Source of the DNA: Lentilactobacillus kisonensis DSM 19906 = JCM 15041 | GTDB lineage: Bacteria > Bacillota > Bacilli > Lactobacillales > Lactobacillaceae | Reading direction: 5' to 3' | DNA: 64,000 nucleotides | Assembly (NCBI RefSeq): GCF_001434135.1 | Contig: NZ_AZEB01000004.1 | Location: 62,001-126,000, forward strand | In this document: one piece after another, positions 16,735-24,795 of the stretch | Layout: each line of letters begins with the position of its first letter | Numbering within the stretch: position 1 is the stretch's first letter | Made by a program: the position numbers and the translations under genes | Notes under the pieces: generated by a model | The model's database searches: none | What the model saw: only the letters and a program-made list of their open reading frames with translations | What the model was told of the DNA's origin: nothing

Positions 16735-18111
16735 TTGAAGAAAGTTACAAATAATGGTTTTATTTATACCTTTGGTGCCTTAGGGGGCTTACTTTTTGGG
16801 TATGATATTGCGTCTGTTTCAGGGGCAATTCTATTTATCTCAAAGCAATTTCACCTGGGTCCATGGCAAGAAGGCTGGGTTGTTAGTTCAGTCTTGATTG
16901 GTGCGATTATCGGTGCCTTGGCAACTAGTAAGTTTTTGGATACTTATGGTCGTCGTAAACTTTTGATTTGGGCTTCGGTTATCTTCTTCTTTGGTGCATT
17001 AACGTCAGGATTCGCACCTGAATTCTGGATACTGGTTTCAACGCGTGTTGTTCTAGGAATTGGTGTCGGAATTACATCAGCGTTGATTCCAGCTTACCTG
17101 CATGAACTTGCTCCTAAGAGTATGCATGGTGCCGTTGCAACGATGTTCCAGCTGATGGTTATGATTGGTATTTTGTTAGCTTACATTTTAAACTACTCAT
17201 TTGCCCACATGTATACCGGCTGGCGTTGGATGTTAGGATTTGCGGCCTTACTAGCTGCCATTCTGTTCTTTGGTGCGCTGTTCTTACCAGAAAGCCCACG
17301 GTTCTTGGTTAAGATTGGTAAGATTGATGAAGCTCGTGACGTCTTAATGGATACCAACAAACACGATGACAAAGCTGTTAAAGTTGCGCTTGATGAAATT
17401 GAAGAAACTGCTAAGCAACCCGTTGGTGGTTGGAAAGAACTATTTGGAAAAGGTGTTCGACCAGCCTTGATTACTGGACTGGGTGTTGCAATTTTCCAAC
17501 AAGTTATTGGTAGTAACAGTGTTATTTTCTATGCACCAACCATTTTTACCGACGTTGGCTGGGGAGTTATTGCTGCGTTACTTGCTCATATCGGAATTGG
17601 TGTCGTTAACGTCCTCGTTACCATTGTTGCGATGATGTTAATGGATAAAGTCGATCGAAAGAAAATGCTTGAGTTCGGTGCAACTGGAATGGGTCTCTCA
17701 CTGGTTGTGATGTACACCATTTTGAAATTTGATAACGGTTCTCAGGCCGCTGCTTACGTCAGTGCGATTGCCTTAACTGTTTACATTGCCTTTTATGCAA
17801 CAACTTGGGCACCCGTTACCTGGGTTCTCATTGGTGAAGTCTTCCCACTCAACATTCGTGGTTTAGGGACATCACTTTGCTCGGCAACTAACTGGTTAGC
17901 TGATATGGTTGTTTCTTTGACATTCCCAATGATGCTCAGTTCATGGGGACTTGATAATTCGTTCCTGTTCTACGCAGTTCTCTGTGGCGTTGCCATTTGG
18001 GTATGCCACAGCAAGTTCCTTGAAACCCGTGGTAAATCACTTGAAGAGATTGAACTTGATCTTCATAAAGCTGCCGGGGTTAAAGAAGCTGAAAATACGT
18101 CATCTAATTAA
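16735..18111 (+). CDS. araE: Sugar:proton symporter of the major facilitator superfamily (AraE-like)
   Basis: A 458-residue MFS sugar porter, most likely importing L-arabinose with protons. Family signatures are GGLLFGYDIASVSGAI in TM1, FLDTYGRRKLLIW in loop 2-3, RVVLGIGVGITSALIPAYLHELAP around TM4-5, LPESPRFLVK in the central loop, FQQVIGSNSVIFYAP in TM7 and the late GEVFPLNIRG. Twelve hydrophobic segments can be counted. The TTG at 16735 gives MKKVTNNGFIY and has GGGGTG 7 nt upstream; GTG at 16726 is an alternative. It has its own AraR/cre-controlled promoter and a strong terminator, and precedes araA as a separate unit. Substrate is inferred from context. Confidence 0.85.
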   Translation: MKKVTNNGFIYTFGALGGLLFGYDIASVSGAILFISKQFHLGPWQEGWVVSSVLIGAIIGALATSKFLDTYGRRKLLIWASVIFFFGALTSGFAPEFWILVSTRVVLGIGVGITSALIPAYLHELAPKSMHGAVATMFQLMVMIGILLAYILNYSFAHMYTGWRWMLGFAALLAAILFFGALFLPESPRFLVKIGKIDEARDVLMDTNKHDDKAVKVALDEIEETAKQPVGGWKELFGKGVRPALITGLGVAIFQQVIGSNSVIFYAPTIFTDVGWGVIAALLAHIGIGVVNVLVTIVAMMLMDKVDRKKMLEFGATGMGLSLVVMYTILKFDNGSQAAAYVSAIALTVYIAFYATTWAPVTWVLIGEVFPLNIRGLGTSLCSATNWLADMVVSLTFPMMLSSWGLDNSFLFYAVLCGVAIWVCHSKFLETRGKSLEEIELDLHKAAGVKEAENTSSN

Positions 18112-18143
18112 TTATGAAGCTTATCAACTATAAACGATAACTT

Positions 18144-18182
18144 AAAATCAATCATTCTTAGTATGGGAATGATTGATTTTTG
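18144..18182 (+). terminator. Intrinsic terminator after araE-like gene
   Basis: Perfect stem AAAATCAATCATTC / GAATGATTGATTTT with a 9-nt loop, flanked by A and T runs. Confidence 0.9.
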
Positions 18183-18254
18183 TATGTATATAGCCACTTC
18201 TCTGACTATTTGAATATTGGTTGCAAATTTTATGCTAATAAATATAATTTGGTG

Positions 18255-18303
18255 TTGATTTATGCGTACAAATATTTTATACTATTTCATGTAAGCGATA
18301 ACA
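18255..18303 (+). promoter_or_regulatory. araA promoter: AraR box and cre
   Basis: TTGATT (18255-18260) and TATACT (18278-18283) are 17 bp apart. The AraR box ATTTATGCGTACAAATAT at 18258-18275 is identical to the one before araE. A cre, TGTAAGCGATAACA at 18290-18303, matches the TGNNARCGNWWWCA core fully. Both repressor sites overlap or follow the promoter, consistent with double repression. Confidence 0.8.
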
Positions 18304-18406
18304 GTAACCTAATTATTTGCTTACCTGTGTGAGATTTGTTCGTTATAAATGCCTGGCGATTTTACCCAGGTGATAAAATTATGTCACTACAAGGAGAGAA
18401 AACGTT

Positions 18407-19831
18407 ATGTTAAAAGTTCCTGATTATGAATTTTGGTTCGTTACTGGTAGTCAGCACCTTTATGGTGAAGAGCAATTAAAGTCCGTTGAAAAAGATGCCA
18501 AGGATATGGTTGACAAGCTGAATGCTTCAGGTAAATTACCTTACCCAGTTGTATTTAAGTTGGTTGCCACAACTGCTGACAGTATCACTAAGTTAATGAA
18601 AGATGTTAACTACAACGATAAGGTTGCTGGAATTATTACCTGGATGCATACTTTCTCACCAGCTAAGAACTGGATCCGTGGGACTAAGTTACTGCAAAAG
18701 CCTTTGCTTCACTTAGCTACTCAGTACCTTGATCACATTCCATATGACACCATCGACTTTGATTACATGAACTTGAACCAAAGTGCTCATGGTGATCGTG
18801 AATACGGCTTTATCAATGCGCGTCTTCGCATGAACAACAAGATCGTTTATGGCTGGTGGGGAGATCCAGAAGTCCAAGACGAAATTGCTGACTGGGAAGA
18901 TGTTGCGGTTGCTTACAACGAAAGCTTTAACATCAAGGTTGCCCGTTTTGGTGACAACATGAGAAACGTTGCCGTTACTGAAGGTGACAAGGTTGAAGCC
19001 CAGATTCAATTTGGCTGGACTGTTGATTACTATGCATTAGGTGACTTAGTACAATCAGTTAACGCTGTTTCTGAAGATGACATCGACAAGAAGTATAAAG
19101 AACTACAAGATAAGTATGAATTTGTTCAGGGTGATAATGACAAGGATAAGTACGAACATTCAGTTCGTTACCAAATTCGTGAATACTTCGGTATCAAGAA
19201 CTTCCTTGACAAAGGAAACTATTCAGCATTCACCACTAACTTTGAAGACCTCTACGGTTTGGAACAATTACCAGGCCTTGCAGCTCAACTGTTGATGGCT
19301 GAAGGTTACGGCTTCGGTGCTGAAGGTGACTGGAAGACAGCTGCCTTGGATCGTTTGACTAAGATCATGACTCATAATCAAGCAACAGCCTTCATGGAAG
19401 ACTACACCCTTGAATTACAAAAGGGCAAAGAAGCCATCCTCGGTTCACATATGCTTGAAGTTGACCCAAGTATTGCTAGTGACAAGCCTCGTGTCGAAGT
19501 TCATCCATTGGATATTGGTGGTAAAGCAGATCCTGCACGTTTGGTATTTACCGGTCGTGAAGGCGACGCCATGGATGTCACGATTTCAGACTTCGGTAAT
19601 GAATATCGCATGATTGGTTACGCGGTTGATGGTCACAAGGCACCAAAGCCAACACCAAACTTGCCAGTTGCTAAACAAATGTGGACACCAAAGATGGGCT
19701 TGAAACACGGTGCTACGCAATGGATTCATGATGGTGGCGGTCACCATACTGTCTTGACATTTGCTGCAACGGAAACCCAATTCCAAGACTTGGCAACAAT
19801 GTTCAATTTGACGTTTAACGACATTAAGTAA
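18407..19831 (+). CDS. araA: L-arabinose isomerase
   Basis: Converts L-arabinose to L-ribulose in the cytoplasm, the first step of arabinose catabolism; it can also turn D-galactose into tagatose. At 474 residues it has normal length. Recognisable regions include [17 protein letters not shown] at the N-terminus, the [15 protein letters not shown] segment and the HQ-type metal and substrate residues near [13 protein letters not shown] and [10 protein letters not shown], ending with the [10 protein letters not shown] segment. The ATG has AAGGAGAG upstream. Only araA is present: araB (ribulokinase) and araD (4-epimerase) are not in this window, so the pathway must be completed elsewhere. A GTGAGC hairpin element starts at the base after the stop codon and may act as its terminator. 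Confidence 0.96.
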   Translation: MLKVPDYEFWFVTGSQHLYGEEQLKSVEKDAKDMVDKLNASGKLPYPVVFKLVATTADSITKLMKDVNYNDKVAGIITWMHTFSPAKNWIRGTKLLQKPLLHLATQYLDHIPYDTIDFDYMNLNQSAHGDREYGFINARLRMNNKIVYGWWGDPEVQDEIADWEDVAVAYNESFNIKVARFGDNMRNVAVTEGDKVEAQIQFGWTVDYYALGDLVQSVNAVSEDDIDKKYKELQDKYEFVQGDNDKDKYEHSVRYQIREYFGIKNFLDKGNYSAFTTNFEDLYGLEQLPGLAAQLLMAEGYGFGAEGDWKTAALDRLTKIMTHNQATAFMEDYTLELQKGKEAILGSHMLEVDPSIASDKPRVEVHPLDIGGKADPARLVFTGREGDAMDVTISDFGNEYRMIGYAVDGHKAPKPTPNLPVAKQMWTPKMGLKHGATQWIHDGGGHHTVLTFAATETQFQDLATMFNLTFNDIK

Positions 19832-19952
19832 GTGAGCGGAGCAAAGCGTTTAGAAATCGGAGTGTAAGTCTCCTCAAGCGAAAATCCCTGGGCTTTGGGG
19901 ATTTTTGCTTGAGGTGCTTACACGCAGATTTCTGCTTTGCGGAGCGGTCCTA
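19832..19952 (+). repeat. GTGAGC hairpin element, copy 3 (directly after the araA stop)
   Basis: Begins one base after the TAA of araA. Stem pairs: AGAAATC/GATTTCT, GTGTAAG/CTTACAC, CCTCAAGC/GCTTGAGG and an inner AAAATCCC...GGGGATTTTT that resembles a terminator. The remaining gap to 20190 (about 240 bp) holds at most a decayed repeat fragment around 20010-20045 and the hairpin at 20120-20157. Confidence 0.88.
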
Positions 19953-20119
19953 CTCAATATAAAAGCGAAGCCATCACTAGATAAAAAAGCTTTATCTTAT
20001 ACGACTTTAGATGTAAGTCTCTGCTTTACAGAGTGGGTCACTCACTGTAACCAAGATCTTAAACTATTCCCTAACCGACAACTCATCAAACAAAAGAACC
20101 ATCCAATAAAACGGATTCA

Positions 20120-20157
20120 AAACGAGGTCGAGACAATCAAATTGCCTCGACCTTGTT
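20120..20157. terminator. Hairpin upstream of the first acetyltransferase gene
   Basis: AACGAGGTCGAGaCA pairs with GcCTCGACCTtGTT around a short loop. It lies 34 bp before the start codon and has only a short T run, so it may be a terminator for upstream transcription or a leader hairpin. Confidence 0.55.
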
Positions 20158-20190
20158 TATACATAAAGCCTAAATTAATCGGAGGAACCC

Positions 20191-20751
20191 ATGGTAAGTA
20201 CTGAAAAAGACAAGATGTTGGCAGGTAAACGTTATCTAAATACGGACCCGGAATTGGCTGAAGACCGCCGAAAGAATCGATTATTGATTGATGAATTCAA
20301 TCGAGTTGCCAGAGAAGATCCAGATCAAGGCAGCCAGTTAATTAAAAAGATTTTTCACAAAACGGGCAAGAAGGTCGACGTTCAATCGCCGTTTCAATGC
20401 GATTATGGGGATACGGTTTCAGTTGGTGAGAATTTCTTTGCCAATTATGGCTGTACGTTTATCGACGTTGGCAAGATCACCATTGGTAAGAACGCTATGC
20501 TTGGTCCTAATACCCAGATTTTTTCCGTTAATCACCCGCTGGATGCTGAGGAACGAATTGCCAACTATGAATATCCCGCTGATGTGACGATTGGCGATAA
20601 TCTGTGGACGGGTGGGGGCGCTATTATTGTTCCCGGTGTTACCCTTGGTGATAATGTTATAATTGCTGCAGGCGCGGTTGTCACGAAATCATTTGGTGAT
20701 AACGTCCTAATCGGTGGGAATCCTGCCAGAATCATTAAGAAACTAAAGTAA
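20191..20751 (+). CDS. Sugar O-acetyltransferase (maltose/galactoside acetyltransferase family)
   Basis: A 186-residue hexapeptide-repeat acetyltransferase of the Maa/LacA/NodL group, which moves acetyl from acetyl-CoA to a sugar hydroxyl. The N-terminal Mac domain reads MLAGKRYLNTDPELAEDR; the left-handed beta-helix follows, with PFQCDYGDTVSVGENFFANYGC, the catalytic-His region FSVNHPLD and closing hexads GDNVIIAAGAVVTKSF and GGNPARIIKKL. GGAGG precedes the ATG. It starts a three-gene run with an aldo/keto reductase and a second acetyltransferase with 12-15 bp gaps. These enzymes are usually detoxifying; the substrate is unknown. Confidence 0.9.
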   Translation: MVSTEKDKMLAGKRYLNTDPELAEDRRKNRLLIDEFNRVAREDPDQGSQLIKKIFHKTGKKVDVQSPFQCDYGDTVSVGENFFANYGCTFIDVGKITIGKNAMLGPNTQIFSVNHPLDAEERIANYEYPADVTIGDNLWTGGGAIIVPGVTLGDNVIIAAGAVVTKSFGDNVLIGGNPARIIKKLK

Positions 20752-20766
20752 CGTTGGAGGAATTTG

Positions 20767-21624
20767 ATGGATACTCAAAAGATTGATTCAAGCCTTAAAT
20801 TTGCTGATGGTCACACGATGCCCAATCAGGGACTTGGCGTGTATAAAATGACTGAGGAACGGGAGCTGATTGATTCCGTGAAGGTTGCCTATGATGCCGG
20901 TTATCGGCTGTTTGATACCGCCCAAATGTATGGCAATGAAGCGGCTGTTGGTAAAGCGATCAAAGAACTAAGCGTGCCGCGAAACGAGATTTTTGTGACG
21001 ACAAAGGTTGCTGAAGCCAATCAGGGCTACGACAAGGTGATAGCTTCAGTTGAAGAATCCTTGAAGAAGCTTCAATTAGATTACGTTGACCTGTTGTTGG
21101 TTCACTGGCCAATTCACCAGCATTTCTTTGAAACCTGGAAAGCCTTTGAAGCATTGAAGGAACAAGGCCTCACTAAGTCAATTGGGACAAGTAATTATGG
21201 GATGGTTCACTTAGAATACCTCGCAACCAAAGCGAATGAAATGCCAGTTTTGAACCAGCTAGAAGTCCACCCATACCTTTCCCAAGAAGCGATGATTAAC
21301 TTTGACCGGAAAAATCATATTGTTACTCAAGCTTGGGCGCCACTTGGCCGTGGTCGGATTTTTGAAGATCCAGCGATCCTAAAAATTGCGAAGCATCACG
21401 GTAAATCAGCTGCTCAAATCATTTTGCGGTGGCACTTACAACGCGGGGATTCATTTATTCCCAAGTCAGTTCACCCAGAGCGAATTAAGCAAAATGCTGA
21501 CATCTATGACTTTAAATTGACCGATGAGGAAATGGCTTGGGTCGATGCTTTGAACAAGAATACCCGAATCAGCCAAGAACCGGAAATGGTCTACGAAATT
21601 GGCCATCAATACCCGCATCATTAG
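20767..21624 (+). CDS. Aldo/keto reductase
   Basis: A 285-residue NADPH-dependent (beta/alpha)8 oxidoreductase of the 2,5-diketo-D-gluconate reductase-like group. The catalytic tetrad is visible: Asp and Tyr in GYRLFDTAQMYGNE, Lys in IFVTTKVAE and His in LLLVHWPIHQ. The cofactor region reads GDSFIPKSVHPERIKQN. ATG at 20767 is preferred over the TTG one codon upstream because GGAGG lies 6 nt away. Sandwiched between two sugar acetyltransferase genes, it presumably shares a transcript and may reduce sugar-derived aldehydes; substrate is not inferable. Confidence 0.9.
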   Translation: MDTQKIDSSLKFADGHTMPNQGLGVYKMTEERELIDSVKVAYDAGYRLFDTAQMYGNEAAVGKAIKELSVPRNEIFVTTKVAEANQGYDKVIASVEESLKKLQLDYVDLLLVHWPIHQHFFETWKAFEALKEQGLTKSIGTSNYGMVHLEYLATKANEMPVLNQLEVHPYLSQEAMINFDRKNHIVTQAWAPLGRGRIFEDPAILKIAKHHGKSAAQIILRWHLQRGDSFIPKSVHPERIKQNADIYDFKLTDEEMAWVDALNKNTRISQEPEMVYEIGHQYPHH

Positions 21625-21637
21625 AAGGAAGCGTTAA

Positions 21638-22240
21638 ATGGACTTAAATGAAAAATTTACCTACATGGCTACCGGCCAACCATACGATGATCTTGACCCC
21701 AAGTTGGTGGCGTTGCGGGCTCAAGCAACTGCCACGACGCAGCAATTAAACGCAGAAGTTGATCCGAACAAGCGAGTGTTGTTGTTTGCCAAGTTGGTGG
21801 GAAAAGTCGGCAGCGATCCCATGATCGAACCGAATTTTCGTTGTGAGTTTGGTCGAAATATTCAGGTGGGTGATTACTTCTATGCTAATTATGATTGTGT
21901 CATGCTCGATGGCGCGCCAATCACGATTGGCACCCATGTTCTGCTTGGGCCAAAGGTGGGGCTATATACTAGCAATCATTTGTTTGATCCTACTGAACGC
22001 CAAACTGGTGGCTGCATTGCCAAACCGATCACAGTTGGTGACAACGTTTGGATCGCAGCCAACGTCACTGTTTTACCAGGAGTCAAGATTGGTAACAATA
22101 GTATCATTGGTGGCGGCAGTGTCGTTACTCGAGATATTCCAGCTAACGTGATTGCAGCAGGTAATCCTTGTCGTGTATTGCGAAAGATTACCGCGGCTGA
22201 TCGGACGGGATTTGATGGGCACGATTTGTCAGCGAAGTAG
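21638..22240 (+). CDS. Sugar O-acetyltransferase (second copy)
   Basis: A 200-residue hexapeptide acetyltransferase of the same family as the protein at 20191-20751, but only distantly alike in sequence, so not a recent duplicate. It has MDLNEKFTYMATGQPYDDLD at the start, PNFRCEFGRNIQVGDYFYANYDC, the SNHLFDPTERQ catalytic segment and the GDNVWIAANVTVLPGV and GNNSIIGGGSVV hexads. AGAAGGAAG precedes the ATG 13 bp after the reductase stop. The operon closes at the strong hairpin at 22294-22333. Confidence 0.9.
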   Translation: MDLNEKFTYMATGQPYDDLDPKLVALRAQATATTQQLNAEVDPNKRVLLFAKLVGKVGSDPMIEPNFRCEFGRNIQVGDYFYANYDCVMLDGAPITIGTHVLLGPKVGLYTSNHLFDPTERQTGGCIAKPITVGDNVWIAANVTVLPGVKIGNNSIIGGGSVVTRDIPANVIAAGNPCRVLRKITAADRTGFDGHDLSAK

Positions 22241-22293
22241 GGTTAATAGCCTTAAATGAACTATGGCAGCGCTAGCCATTTGATAAGCAACAG

Positions 22294-22333
22294 TAAAGGA
22301 CGATTACTGGGAGTGTCAGTGATCGTCCTTTAT
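22294..22333 (+). terminator. Intrinsic terminator of the acetyltransferase operon
   Basis: AAAGGACGATtACTG pairs with CAGTgATCGTCCTTT, followed by T-rich sequence. It also works for minus-strand transcripts. Confidence 0.88.
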
Positions 22334-22408
22334 TTGGGGTTACGCCGCCTTTATGAATTTTATGGACTGTCTTTTGAGTTAGAACTAAATTGATTAGGAC
22401 GGGCTGTT

Positions 22409-23230
22409 TTATCCCAACGCCACATCCAACACCATCATCAGTGTAAAGCCCGCCATGATTCCAAAGATGGCCCAGTGGGATTCCGCTTTGGTTCGAGCGT
22501 GGGCTTCTGGAATTAACTCCTTGCAGGCAACGTAAATCATGGCGCCGGCCGCAAATGCTAAGGCATACGGCAAAATTGTGTTCACAGAAGCTACCAACAC
22601 CGCACCCAAAACGCCAGCGATTGGTTCAACGATCCCACTGGATTGGCCATACATAAAGGCCCGTGTTCGACTCATGCCACTTTGACGAAGCGGAATCGAA
22701 ACGGCGGCACCTTCTGGAAAGTTTTGTAGGCCAATACCAATTGCAACGGTCATGGCTGCAACAATTGCGGCCGTTTGACTGCCATTTTGGGTCGCCCCGA
22801 TAGCCCCAAAAGCAACGCCGACTGCTAAGCCTTCTGGAATATTGTGCAGTGTAATCGAAAAGACTAAGAGAATCACCCGTTTGAGGCCTGATCGAGAAGT
22901 AGCTTCATGGCGGCTATGCTTGAGATAAAGGGCGGGAATGAGCTTGTCTGCTAGGTATAAGAAGAAGCCGCCAGCGATAAAGCCAATGGCGACAACCAGC
23001 CATGGCACCCGATCTTGGGTTTCGGCTAAGTTGATGGCCGGATCTAGTAGTGACCAAAAAGAAGTCGCAATCATGACACCAGCCGCAAACCCATACATTA
23101 AGGCCAGCGCGTTGTTTCGAATTGTTTTAAACGCAAAAACTAGCGCAGCTCCTAGGGCGGTAACACCCCAGGTGAATAATGTCGCAATTAAAGCCTGCTG
23201 CCAGGGGGAAAAGTTTAGAATAACTTCCAT
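22409..23230 (-). CDS. ZIP-family divalent metal transporter (GufA/ZupT-like)
   Basis: A 273-residue membrane transporter likely importing Zn2+ or other divalent cations. The two metal-binding helices are clear: TLHNIPEGLAVGVAFGAIG in TM4 and IGLQNFPEGAAVSIPLR in TM5, where the usual His of TM5 is Asn-Phe-Pro-Glu as in GufA-like members. Eight hydrophobic segments can be counted. A GAGGTTATT ribosome site precedes the ATG. It is a single gene, convergent with the acetyltransferase operon. No metal-responsive operator was recognised. Confidence 0.9.
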   Translation of the reverse strand: MEVILNFSPWQQALIATLFTWGVTALGAALVFAFKTIRNNALALMYGFAAGVMIATSFWSLLDPAINLAETQDRVPWLVVAIGFIAGGFFLYLADKLIPALYLKHSRHEATSRSGLKRVILLVFSITLHNIPEGLAVGVAFGAIGATQNGSQTAAIVAAMTVAIGIGLQNFPEGAAVSIPLRQSGMSRTRAFMYGQSSGIVEPIAGVLGAVLVASVNTILPYALAFAAGAMIYVACKELIPEAHARTKAESHWAIFGIMAGFTLMMVLDVALG

Positions 23231-23416
23231 AATAACCTCACTTTTGTATCTGGTAGTTGTTATCTTAAGTATAACAAATTACTATGCCTATTTGTGATTG
23301 TCAGAACGAGGCAAATCATAACTTTATTGATGTCCTCAAAGAATTATTCCCATTTAATGCTTTGCTTTAAGTGATTAATTTCAACGAATTAGCTATACTT
23401 AACCTATGGACATGAA

Positions 23417-23563
23417 GTGAGCGGAACAAAGTAGTTAGAAACTGCCAAGTAGGTTAGGCGTTTCACGACTGCCGGATATAAATCTCCTCGACCAGAAATT
23501 CCTAGTTTTGGAATTTGGGCTGCGGCGCTTATATGGAAGTCTCCGCTTTAGATAACTGTCCTA
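23417..23563 (+). repeat. GTGAGC hairpin element, copy 4 (147 bp, insertion subtype)
   Basis: Has the family ends (GTGAGCGGAACAAAG ... CTGTCCTA) and carries the extra ACTGCCAAGTAGGTTAGGCG block also present in copy 1. The inner stems are less regular. The gap 23231-23579 otherwise holds only the ZIP gene upstream region. The element ends 16 bp before the phosphatase start codon. Confidence 0.85.
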
Positions 23564-23579
23564 AATTTGAAGAAATGGG

Positions 23580-24248
23580 ATGATTTTTTTGGCAAAGGTC
23601 ACTGCATACATGGTGCGACATGGACAGACGTACTTGAACTTATATAATAAGATTCAGGGTTGGATTGATTCGCCATTAACGGAAAAGGGCATTCAAGATG
23701 CCAAAAGTGCTGGTGAACGGCTTTCTAAAATCAATTTTACCGCTGCCTTTTCAAGTGATTCTGGTCGGGCAATCGATACCGCCAAAATTATTTTGCGGGC
23801 CAATCCGCATAACATGAACATTGTCAGCTACCAGTATCCAGAACTTCGCGAACAATTTCATGGCTATTTCGAAGGTAACGATACTAACCAAATGTGGCAG
23901 TTTGTGGGTGAGCAGGTTAAAACAACGTCTGAAGCCAAGGTTTTAAAAGAATTTGGTCTGGAACGGGCCCGTGACTTGATTCACCATGCTGATTTGTATA
24001 ATCAGGCTGAAAATAATGACATGTTTTGGAAACGATTGGACCGAGGGTTTGATAAAATCCGCAAAACGACCCATGATGGTGACAAAATTTTGATTGTGTC
24101 TCACGGAATGACGATTCGTTCCGTTGTTGATCGGTATGCGCCCAAGCTAGACCTTGGTAAGGCAACCGAAAATGGCAGTGTCACTAAATTGATTATCAGT
24201 GATGACGATATCCAAGTTGAGTACTTTAACAATCTTGGCGAGGTCTAG
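23580..24248 (+). CDS. Histidine phosphatase family protein (phosphoglycerate mutase-like)
   Basis: A 222-residue cytoplasmic phosphatase-superfamily enzyme. The phosphorylated His is in AYMVRHGQTYLN with the following IQGWIDSPLTEKG; the second conserved His is in LIVSHGMTIRSVVD. It belongs to the broad-specificity cofactor-dependent mutase-like phosphatases common in several copies in lactobacilli, not to the glycolytic mutase GpmA, which has a longer, distinct sequence. The ribosome site is poor; TTG at 23589 is an alternative start. Hairpin elements flank it on both sides. Confidence 0.88.
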   Translation: MIFLAKVTAYMVRHGQTYLNLYNKIQGWIDSPLTEKGIQDAKSAGERLSKINFTAAFSSDSGRAIDTAKIILRANPHNMNIVSYQYPELREQFHGYFEGNDTNQMWQFVGEQVKTTSEAKVLKEFGLERARDLIHHADLYNQAENNDMFWKRLDRGFDKIRKTTHDGDKILIVSHGMTIRSVVDRYAPKLDLGKATENGSVTKLIISDDDIQVEYFNNLGEV

Positions 24249-24332
24249 TGTTGTTTAACCTTGTTTAATATGATATATTGATTTGATAATGTGTAAGTCA
24301 GGACGAGAAAATGGGTCCTGATTTTTTTGTGA

Positions 24333-24451
24333 GTGAGCGCAGCAAAGCGGTTAGAGATCGGAGTGTAAGTCTCCTCTACCAGAAATCCCCGGTTCTGGGA
24401 TTTTTGGTAGAGGTGCTTACGCGCAGATCTCTGCTTTGAGGAGCTGTCCTA
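24333..24451 (+). repeat. GTGAGC hairpin element, copy 5 (119 bp, type form)
   Basis: Clearest example. Pairs: CAAAGC/GCTTTG (outer), AGAGATC/GATCTCT, GTGTAAG/CTTACGC, CCTCTACCA/TGGTAGAGG, AAATCCC/GGGATTT, loop CGGTTCT. Confidence 0.92.
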
Positions 24452-24457
24452 AGATAA

Positions 24458-24575
24458 GTGAGCGGAGCGAAGCGGTTAGAGGCTGGAGCCTAAGTTTTCT
24501 CTGCCAGAAATCCTGGGTTTGGATTTTTGGCAGAGAAGGCTTAGGTGCAAGCCTCTGCTTTGAGGAGCTGTCCTA
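24458..24575 (+). repeat. GTGAGC hairpin element, copy 6 (118 bp)
   Basis: Six bases after copy 5. Pairs: AGAGGCT/AGCCTCT, GCCTAAG/CTTAGGT, TCTCTGCCA/TGGCAGAGA. All three stems differ in sequence from copy 5 but remain paired. Confidence 0.92.
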
Positions 24576-24586
24576 GCCTAGGATAA

Positions 24587-24706
24587 GTGAGCGGAGACAA
24601 GCGGTTAAAAGCCGGAATATAAGTTCCTTCTGGAGAAATTCCTGGGCTTTGGGGATTTTTTCAGAAGGTTCTGATATGCAGGCTTTTGCTTTGCGGAGCT
24701 GTCCTA
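24587..24706 (+). repeat. GTGAGC hairpin element, copy 7 (120 bp)
   Basis: Eleven bases after copy 6. Pairs: AAAAGCC/GGCTTTT, CCTTCTG/CAGAAGG, CAAGC/GCTTTG region. Together copies 5-7 fill most of the 546-bp gap between the phosphatase and the ABC-F gene; the last 89 bp (24707-24795) hold the ABC-F leader. Confidence 0.9.
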
Positions 24707-24795
24707 CTCTGTGTCAGATAGAACAGTCGCCAAGTAGCGCAACGAACATCCAAACAAGTTCCCGTTTTCAGACAAAGAAACAGTGAGGTATATCA

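Noticed and set aside
24333-24706. cre-like core AAAGCGGTTA in many hairpin copies
   Set aside because: The flanking TG...CA of the catabolite-responsive element is missing; the match comes from the conserved arm of the element.
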